From: Platycnemis pennipes
Taxonomy: Eukaryota > Arthropoda > Insecta > Odonata > Platycnemididae
DNA length: 64,000 bases
NCBI GenBank assembly: GCA_933228895.1
Contig: OW121846.1
Location: 45,836,107 to 45,900,106, forward strand
Direction of reading: 5' to 3'
Part shown: positions 56,637-64,000 of the stretch, in pieces
How positions within the stretch are numbered: position 1 is the stretch's first letter
Layout of the letters: every line of letters begins with the position of its first letter
Position numbers and translations under genes: made by a program
The notes under the pieces: model-generated
Told to the model about the DNA's origin: nothing
Seen by the model: only the letters and a program-made list of their open reading frames with translations
Database searches by the model: none

Positions 56637-56903
56637 TTAAATAAATAAACCATGAATGGCAATTGGAACATTCACAGAGACTTCTGCCCTGGCAATTTCA
56701 GTGAGATCCTTGGCATTAAGCACTAGTAGGTAATCTGGTTCTTCTTTTCTCACATCCGTTATGCAGGACAAGAGAATTCCATCATCTTCATCTGCTGGTA
56801 TAGATTTTTTACTTTGAGATATGAACTGCACTTCTCCAGCATATGAGTAGGGCCCATCTTTCCAAATAATCACCTCTCCAGTTCGAGTGTTTACTTTCAC
56901 AAT
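56637..56903 (-). CDS. carotenoid oxygenase terminal exon with the last iron-binding histidine
   Basis: The exon follows TTTCAATTCCAG and encodes 88 residues to a TAA stop. It contains EDDGILLS, YLLVLNAKDLTEIARAEV and ends VPIAIHGLFI. The acidic EDDG loop, the LLVL-A-LTEIARA strand and the final HG.F are hallmarks of the family C-terminus. An ATTAAA on the minus strand near 56620 is only one of several possible polyadenylation signals in this AT-rich DNA. Confidence 0.92.
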   Translation of the reverse strand: MVKVNTRTGEVIIWKDGPYSYAGEVQFISQSKKSIPADEDDGILLSCITDVRKEEPDYLLVLNAKDLTEIARAEVSVNVPIAIHGLFI

Positions 56904-59900
56904 CTGGAATTGAAAGAATGGCTTAGATTCTTTTTACTAGTAGCAGCTGAAGTAAACTTTATGGAAAAACCTAGACCTGACACATGGTAAAACACAATCC
57001 ATTAGGTTAGAATATTGATTAGAAGGGGTTATGGAGTAGCTAATAGGAATGATATCAGTAAATGCCACATGAACTCCATTATTATCTCACATTTTTGTTT
57101 GATGCATGAAAGGATTAACATTTCAAGACCTTCCCGAAATTTTTAACTAAAAATCGTTTAAGGAGGTTTCTTAGCAAAAAATCAATCAATGCTTTCCCAT
57201 ATCATTGGGAAGAAGAGGCATGATCTTAGCAACCTGTAGTTAATTAGGGAGACATAAAAACTGCCTCTGAAAATTCTGAAATGTCCATATTACTAATTGC
57301 ATGAGAATTTCATAGCATGCCAAATCTACAATCAGTCTTAGGATTTCTTTTAAACTCCAACATAATTTTTTTATCAGCATTCTATTCAGTAATGTTTTTC
57401 TTAAACAGTAGGTTGGCTTGACCTATCATTATTCTCACAATAGTTTCCCTTTCTCTCAACAACATTATTGTATGAGTTTCTGTGCCGAGACCAACTCAAC
57501 TATGCCTTTTAATGAACAATCCAAGTTCATCCAGGGCAAGATAAAAAAATGGTATTTTGAAATTCAAATGGAAATGAAAAACTAAGCAAGAGTCAAATAT
57601 TTAACACCACAATACTTACAGAGTTTCGGAATTCCCCAACATCAAAAAGGCCTACTGAGTAATAGTACTGATACTTTTTTCCATAAAATGACTTGTTTAT
57701 TGTTGGGAGGTCATACCCCGGTTCTGAGAGAAATTCAAATTCAAGGGTTACTGCATCATCAGTCTTCATTGCTGTTGCTTTTGCTCCATTGAGGCTCACA
57801 AGGTTGGTGTTTTCTTTCATATCCTAATGGAAATAATAATCAAAATATTTTATACAACTTAACAAATGGGATATCCTCTCTGGACAATCAATATTTGAAA
57901 AAAATGTTTTGCGTTACATGAGAAAGGTATCATGAACATATACCAGGGTTTTGATTACCGATGATTACATAATTTACTATTGACTGCACGATAAAGTAGA
58001 GAGGTGCAGGATAAATTGCTGATTATTTCATGGCATCATCATCATTAGTCTACATTCCTGAGATCGGTTTGATGCAGCTCCCCACTTAATATTCCTATCA
58101 GCTAATCTCTTCACATCTATGTATTTCTTCTCTTTCGCATCCCTCATCACTTGCTCCATATATCTCAATTGAGGCCTTCCTTTGTCAATATTGTCATCCA
58201 CTTGTACTTCGACAATTATTTTCATCAGACCATGATAAATTGTTTCCTTACCTCCATACTTGTAAGAAGATCCTTCTTTTGTTAGAATGCCCTCTTTGCC
58301 TGGGCTACTCTACTCTCTATATATTTCTTATTTCATCCATTGCTGATTACTCATCTTCCTGGGTAAAAAAACTTTTTCACCTCCTCAAGCCTCTGTAAGG
58401 CAGACTGTGGGAAAGCTGCCTAGCCCATTTCCCTGAATAAGGTAAAATTATGAATTTTGGGAATATCTTAAGCACTCAATTTTAATTTCTAAAGTATGTA
58501 TTCTTCTCAATGTTGATATTATATTCCAATTTCTATGAGGATGAAAAAATCATTCTTGTTGTCTCTGATTTGAGGGAAATATAATATTACAATTATGAAA
58601 TATAGATGGGCAGATATATCGGCCCACTGGCATTAAAAGGGTTAATAGGTATTGGTTTTAGCCTCTTCTTTCCTGCTGCATACAAATATCTTTGTTTTCT
58701 TCTTATTGATCATCTGCTGATAACTGGACATTGTCCTTTCCATTGTTACAAGAATCTTCTTCAAATCCTCCTCGGTTCTGCTATGACTGCTATGTGATCG
58801 GCAAATTGCAGTATGCTAATTTTTGCAACATGGATACACACTCCTGAAGCCTTCTCTTTGATTTCATTGATGGATTTCTTAATATAAAAATTGAAAATTA
58901 GGGAGACAGTGACCTTGTCTCATTCCTTTCTTTATTGTTGCTTCTGCACAGTGAAGTACAGAATTAGTAACAGCTACTTGGTTTTTATGTAGACTGTGAA
59001 TAATTCTTTGGCCATTGTAGAACACTCTAATTCCTTTCAGTATATTAAGCTTTGAATCCCAATCCACCTTTTTAGAAGCCTTCTCATAATCTTTAAATGC
59101 AATGAATATCAGTTTGTTCTTCTACAGTCTCCTCTCTACGAGTAGCCTAAGAGCCAATATTGCTTCTCCTGAACGCTTGCTTTTCCTGAATTCAATTCAG
59201 TCTTCATCCAGGAACTCCCCTGCTTTTCATTCTATTCTCCTGTAGATGATCATTGTCAACATCTTCAAGTCATATGTCATTAGGCTTATGGTTGTAATAT
59301 TTTTACAGCTCTCCCCTCTCTTCTTTTTGGGAATGGGAATAATTATATTCTTCTCGAAATCTCTGGGTATCTCTGCCATTAATTATATGACTCAAATAGT
59401 TTTATAAAATCATTTTGATGTCTATTTTCCAGAATTTTCAATTATCTCTGCAGGAATATCGCCGATTCCAGAGGCCTTAGTCATCTGTAGATCCCATACT
59501 GCTGTGTCAAATTCCAATCATAATTCAATGGCATAGATCCATTTTTTTGCCTTAATGGCCCCTTTTGAATAATGTATGAACACTTAGTTGAACAAAGAAA
59601 TAATGTCTTTCAGGTCCAAACTCAAATAACGTAATGATTTACCTATGGACATAGACTTATGAAAATATGCATCTCCTTATATTTTCCATATCTGCTAAAG
59701 GTATAAAAATTATGTCATTTATTTGTTCATTACTAGTACATAAATTGGTCAAACATTTAACAATGAACCAGATATTTAAGATCTCTGCATTTTTTCTCGG
59801 GGTTTTCCTCAGCGTCATTTGGCTTATGGACAACAGTTTTGCTGGCTCTCCTTCCAGCGTCTTAAGGTTGAAGGTGTCGGCATGTGGTTTCTTCCTCACT

Positions 59901-62900
59901 CATATACCGCAGGCTGGCTGGGTGCTGCTCTCTGATTGGCTGTCTCTTGGATGAGTCTTTTCCAGGTGCTTTGAAGGAGATATCCGTCCTCTCTGTTGAA
60001 ATTCAATGGTATATTTTGAATTTCTATGGCTTCCCTGATTTGCCGAGGGAAGTGTCGTCACTCCTTTGTTAAAAGTTTCGTCTCCTCAAATTTGATGTCA
60101 TGGCCGTGTTGTGACCACAAGTGTTCGGGGATGGCAGAAAATCGAAATTGCTTATTTTTCGTCGCCTTCTGGTGTTCTTTAATCTGTAAATTCATAAAGC
60201 GGCAGGTTTCCCCAATGTAGGATTTTCTGCAGGAGCAAAGCACCTTGTATGCTCGTAGACCAGGTGCCTTTTAGGTATACTGGTATACGTAAAAATGCAG
60301 AGATCAAACCATCACCTCAGAAACCTTCATTCTAACAGATATTTTAGCTTATTCTAGCATTAAAAATGAAATAAAATTTAAAATTGCCAGCAACATATAA
60401 TTTGGGAAAATAAAGGAGTGCAAAAAAAGTAAATAATATCTTAAAATATTGTTACTTAAGAATTCATCTTTGATTATTCTCCTTGATATTGTAGCTGCTA
60501 ACCTAAGTACTTGGACATGAACATGAACATGACATAGCCTCACACAATGTGTCTCATCATAACCACTTACGTTCATTGTTTCACCTTCATTTGGTAGGGG
60601 GAGGACAAATCTTCTCCCTCCTCCAAGGTCTGAGTAGTTGAAATCACCTGAACGCAGGGTTTCTAAGTAAAGTTTGTCCAGTAATTCTGGGCTGTCGTAT
60701 GCAACAACATCAACAATTAGCTGAAATAAGAAAATAAGATTGAGTTATTAATATTCACATATTAGTACCTACTCGGGTTATTCAAATAATCTTAACCTAA
60801 ATCAGGAATATATTAATCATTGAATTGCATCCTCACCACAGCTGGGTTCTTCATAAAATACATCTTTAGGGACCCGTTGAACAAATTTCAGTGCCATTAC
60901 AGAGTAAATGGAGGTGGAGGTGATAAGGAATGTATAACAAAGAGGTATACAATTCAATAAGATAACAAAACTGGACTATGTAGGCATCATCATCAAAATG
61001 TTGGGCATTTATTAACTCACCACCTAGTGTGACTCCTAAGAGCAATCAAAAGAAGTGTAAAAGTAGATGGTGTATTGGCATATACACAATTAAAACTGTG
61101 TATTCTGACAAAAATATCATAATCTATTGGATAAAAATATATTTAAAAAATTGCATTACAAATCAAAATAATTTATATGATTGAGTGTCAATGCTTTTGG
61201 TCACATAAATGAAATATGTCATCTCATTAAAACTGCATTAATGTTATGACTAAAATTATGGTCTCCTCCTAAGCTAATATATACAGGTCTGTGGCACTAA
61301 GAAAGTTCAGGTTTTCATCCTCATCCTTTTCCATGCATTTATTTAACCGTACCATAATAACAGCTGTTCTTCTTAAAAAATCATTTATCATGTATAAATC
61401 CCCTTTGGCATGGCAACCAATTCCAAAATAAATGAATATTGGCCTAATGTATTCAAATTGAAATATCCGATTTTAAAAGGAAGCCTCTTGCATGAAGCAG
61501 GTCATTTTTTACTATGGGTGGGAAAATCATTCAGAATTTTTTCCTTTGTCCAATAAATGTTTACTCTGAGCAGGATAAGGCATTTTATAATTTAAATCAG
61601 GTGTTAATGCCTTCGAAAAATTGATTGTTAATGACCCCAATTGGCATTTCATAACTCTTAGCATGGAGCCATCACTGTGTGTAAGTTAAAAAAAATCCAC
61701 CCACAATTAATGCATTCATTCTTTACTTAAGAAGTGGAAAAAAAGTTTTTGAGTGGGTCTGTGTAAGTGTCATTGTTTGCATTACTTTTTCTAGTTGGGA
61801 GAGCAGAAAACCATGCACCCTGGATGGTGCTTTATAGCAAAAAATTCTAAAATTCTCATGAATTGTTGTATTCATGTTTAATAAGGCTTAGATTCACTCT
61901 AATCTCACCCATTCATAAGTTTATAACAAAGCCTTCTCACGAAAAAAATTTCGGTTATGCATGCATGCTAAAACTGGTATGGGGCTGATGTACCTAGAGA
62001 GCATTTGCTTAGCAATTAGTTTATGAATCAACCACAATAGGATATTCAAGGAAAAAAATTGATGTTACAGGTGGAACTAGACTTCGGCTGTAACTTATGC
62101 ATATAGCACATATTCTTGTGTTCTGTTCCACATTCAGAAGAGGACAGACAATGTACAGTTCTGATTTTAAAGCAGCAGATTTAATTAATAACTTGAAGGT
62201 ATGATTTGTAAAGCCATCGTGAGCAAAGCAGTTAACAACTTTCCATTGGCCTTCTCAGTATCACTTAATTTTAGCCACAGCAATTCTATCTAGGTGATGA
62301 AATTTACCATAGGGGTTTTAGGCTAACTGTAGGTAGCCAATTCAATTCAACTTGGCACAAAATTCCTTAACAAAGTTACCCACTGATATTTACAGTAGAA
62401 GAATGTCTGTAGAGAAAAAAATATCTTCCTTGACTGGGACTCGAATGATATATTTGCATAAATTCTGCTAAATGTAGCCCTTTGAAAAAACCTGGATTAA
62501 GTTTTGTGATTGTCCTTATTACATTTTTTTTATTTTTCAAACAGTTGAGTAAATACTGGTGATGAAACTGATACCTCATTGCTGCAAAAATGCAATCATC
62601 GGTTTGCAAATATTTTAAATAAAATTTATTATTTTTTTCAATTTAAGAGCAGTTACAACCAGCCTATGGAACTAACAGGGTCAATTATGGGGATATTAAT
62701 ACAGTCAATCTATCTCATAAATTATCAAATGTAGCAAAAGAAACTAAGCCTGAGCCAAAGCCACCATCATATTTAATCTGGCTTCTGAGGTTAGAGCCCA
62801 TCAGTTACTAAGCCCCCAAAAGGGTATGGGTATGGAATTAAGGGTATGAGGTTCAATTCCTTCCCATTTGCTGTCTTGGAAAGATTTCATACCAAGAAAA

Positions 62901-63593
62901 TTGACCCTCTCAATAGTTTTACAGCAATGTATTCATAGTAGTCTCTCCCGGACTTGAACTCAGAACCTCCAGTCGGTAATTCAACTCTAACTAATAAACT
63001 TTGCCACCATCACATATATAATCATTTGCATCATTATTATCTCTGTCACATGCAAAATTCATTTAACACCAAGTGAAGTGATTTCTGTACCAAATTAAAA
63101 CCAGTTCAGTATTCTAATTACACTGTAGTAATAACTGCAATGATAGAAATTACTACTCACATGTCCATCTTCTTCATAAGTATTTATGTGGTGGAAAACG
63201 AAGAATGGAGCAGACGATTTATATTTCACTGGAATTATCTTGCCACTTGACTTGTCTATTACCACAAACCTGTTCTGTAAAGAAGAAAAATTTCAATTTA
63301 AAATTAACAATATAGTTTTCCATGCATGATTAAGCTACAGTTAACTAGTGTTTCGTTCCATATCAAAGATTCAAAATATAATTGTTTCCTTACCATTTCA
63401 ACAGGGTGCCATTCCATACATTCTTTGAGTGCTTTTCCTTTAACAGGAAGGGTAAGTAGCTTCATGGCATTCACCAACATAGGTTGCTCAATGAGAACAA
63501 AATAGTTTGCAGACATCCCAAAACTGTGGTAATAATTGTAGCTCACTTTGTAGGGCGAAGGAATGTTTGCCACAATTTTTGCCTTTTTCAGGG
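56637..63593 (-). CDS. carotenoid oxygenase (BCO/RPE65/NinaB family), last five coding exons; 5' part outside window
   Basis: An iron(II)-dependent enzyme of this family cleaves or isomerises carotenoids, in insects to make retinal for visual pigment. Exons in coding order are 63593-63394, 63274-63161, 60720-60571, 57823-57620 and 56903-56637, all with GT-AG borders; the junctions after the first exon are phase 0. They encode about 310 residues, against 500-600 for the whole family. Three of the four iron-binding histidine sites are visible: YYHSFGM (His codon 63528-63526), FFVFHHINTYEEDGH (HH codons 63193-63188) and the C-terminal HGLF (His codon 56654-56652). The first histidine site must lie upstream of the window. 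The first exon shown begins with two bases of a split codon. LINE and Penelope remnants lie in the 57.8-60.6 kb intron. BCO-like or ninaB orthology is not resolved, so no symbol is given. Confidence 0.9.
57620..57823 (-). CDS. carotenoid oxygenase exon (FEFLSEPGYDLPTIN block)
   Basis: The acceptor is AATTTCCATTAG-like and the donor GTAAGT. Its 68 codons include EFEFLSEPGYDLPTIN and YGKKYQYYYSVG. The same order of a Pro-rich strand, a conserved 'P.IN' and a Tyr-rich strand is found in RPE65/BCO proteins. It joins in phase 0. Confidence 0.88.
58034..59565 (-). mobile_element. LINE (non-LTR retrotransposon) reverse-transcriptase remnant with 3' end
   Basis: Read on the minus strand in broken frames: GIGDIPAEIIENSG, IIIPIPKKKRGESC, SLMTYDLKML, FRKSKRSGEAILALRLL, VDWDSKLNILKGI, then HKNQVAVTNSVL and ATIKKGMRQGHCLPNF. 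These are consecutive fingers and palm motifs of a LINE reverse transcriptase. The C-terminal tail (KGRPQLRYMEQVMRDAKEKK, RLADRNIKW) and a short ATG-repeat 3' end follow at 58034. The 5' part is missing, as is usual for LINEs. Many stops and frameshifts make it inactive. It lies in an intron of the carotenoid oxygenase gene, in the same orientation. Confidence 0.85.
59700..60290 (-). mobile_element. Penelope-like element, C-terminal GIY-YIG endonuclease and 3' region
   Basis: The minus strand reads AYKVLCSCRKSYIGETCRFM, then IKEHQKATKNKQF, SAIPEHLWSQHGHDI, FEETKLLTKE, and after a one-base frameshift FPRQIREAIEIQNIPLNFNR and REDGYLLQSTWKRLI to a stop near 59892. YIGET with a downstream R/H and EH is the GIY-YIG nuclease found at the C-terminus of Penelope-like retroelements. 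The reverse transcriptase part is absent. A 15-base sequence GATCTCTGCATTTTT at 59780 and its inverse at 60291 bracket the fragment. It lies in the same intron as the LINE, in the gene's orientation. Confidence 0.85.
60571..60720 (-). CDS. carotenoid oxygenase exon (LIVDVVAYDSPE block)
   Basis: The acceptor is CTTATTTCAG and the donor GTAAGT. Its 50 codons begin LIVDVVAYDSPELLDKLYLE and end RRFVLPLPNEGETMN. The pattern of LIVD followed by a Tyr/Leu-rich helix and then RRFVLPL matches the blade after the HHIN motif in this family. It joins its neighbours in phase 0. Confidence 0.9.
60721..63160. other. intron of the carotenoid oxygenase gene
   Basis: The 2.4-kb intron separates the exons at 63161 and 60720. 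It contains short worn SINE heads (about 62430 and 62945) and otherwise AT-rich unique DNA. Confidence 0.7.
62945..63015 (-). mobile_element. tRNA-derived SINE head in an intron
   Basis: CCCGGACTTGAACTCAGAAC (reversed B box) and AACTTTGCCACCATCACATA in the intron between the carotenoid oxygenase exons at 63161 and 60720. Confidence 0.4.
63161..63274 (-). CDS. carotenoid oxygenase exon with the HHIN-E-E-D block
   Basis: The acceptor is TTCTTCTTTACAG and the donor GTGAGT. Its 38 codons read NRFVVIDKSSGKIIPVKYK and continue to FFVFHHINTYEEDGH. This is the third iron-ligand region and is strongly conserved in carotenoid oxygenases. Both ends are phase 0. Confidence 0.9.
63394..63593 (-). CDS. 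carotenoid oxygenase exon with the second iron-binding histidine
   Basis: The exon follows TTTTTACACAG on the minus strand and ends ATG|GTAAGG. It encodes about 66 residues, including NYYHSFGMSANYFVLIEQP, the block that carries the second iron ligand, and MEWHPVEM near its end. It starts with the last two bases of a split codon, so the missing upstream exon ends in phase 1. That exon is not recognisable in 63600-64000. Confidence 0.88.
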
Positions 63594-64000
63594 CTGTGTA
63601 AAAATATGGTGTGATTAGTAAGAGAACACATAAATACATGGGGTGATTAAGTATACCATCATTTCACATAAAGAGCACAGAGATAAATTATCTATTATTT
63701 GTATTCATCTTCCTGAGTAGTGCTACTTAACCGTTTCGCTGTGAGAGATGATAATGTCTCTTCATGAGAGCCTATTACTAGTATGAGCATTAGGAGTATG
63801 TCTCATCATGATTTACTTTTGGGTTTTTGTCTTCTCCCGTTATTTCATTCCAACTTTACCAAGTGTGGAAATACTGAGAACGAAAAAACACTCGTATTTT
63901 ATATTCGCTAGTTGAAGTCAGTCATTTTCCTTGTTTTTAAACGTATTGCATCCAAATGTCATGAGTGAAAATTTTTACTTGAGAGCACCCATGAGCCAGT

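Overview
The window reads as a repeat-rich arthropod (most likely insect) nuclear genome. It is AT-rich, its genes are split by GT-AG introns, and most of the DNA is decayed mobile elements. I cannot fix the species. Only two protein-coding genes are well supported, both in the right-hand quarter. A plus-strand beta-1,3-galactosyltransferase-family gene (coding exons 46183-46306 and 47029-48263) encodes a type II Golgi membrane glycosyltransferase of about 452 residues. A minus-strand carotenoid oxygenase (BCO/RPE65/NinaB family) is present as its last five coding exons between 63593 and 56637. Its N-terminal half lies beyond the right edge. The two genes converge, and the 8.4 kb between their stop codons is packed with nested transposons.

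Left of 46 kb I see no convincing host gene. That part holds at least a dozen copies of a tRNA-derived SINE family (box-B-like GGTTCGAATCC heads, and a body containing CGTCCGTCGGATGGGACGT on one strand or the other). It also holds fragments of LINE reverse transcriptases (9.8-11.0 kb and the 3' end at 32.9-33.4 kb), a broken piggyBac transposase (20.2-20.7 kb), and a 520-bp repeat present twice (2.5 and 21.5 kb). Several long fold-back or near-perfect palindromes occur (4.7, 17.7, 19.8, 23.2-23.7, 42.5 kb). At 28.35-28.72 kb there is an array of GTGGATATCCAC-like palindromes.

Between 48.7 and 56 kb there are two near-identical piggyBac-type MITEs with TTAA target sites and a set of elements that look alike in design but not in sequence. 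Each has a terminus beginning CCC (or CC), often CCCA-TGTAGCACA-like, and subterminal arrays of a short palindromic word that differs from element to element: CCAACGTTGG, ATGCTGAGCAT, TCCCTATAGGGA, and a CAACTGGGTTTAGTAG-like word. One has 41-bp terminal inverted repeats and sits inside another. The 28 kb array looks like a further member. This group of palindromic-word elements is the most unusual thing in the window.

The introns of the carotenoid oxygenase gene contain a LINE reverse-transcriptase remnant and the GIY-YIG end of a Penelope-like element, both in the same orientation as the gene. All calls come from reading the sequence. No database search was possible, so family names rest on recognised motifs and repeat boundaries are approximate unless arms or TTAA sites define them.
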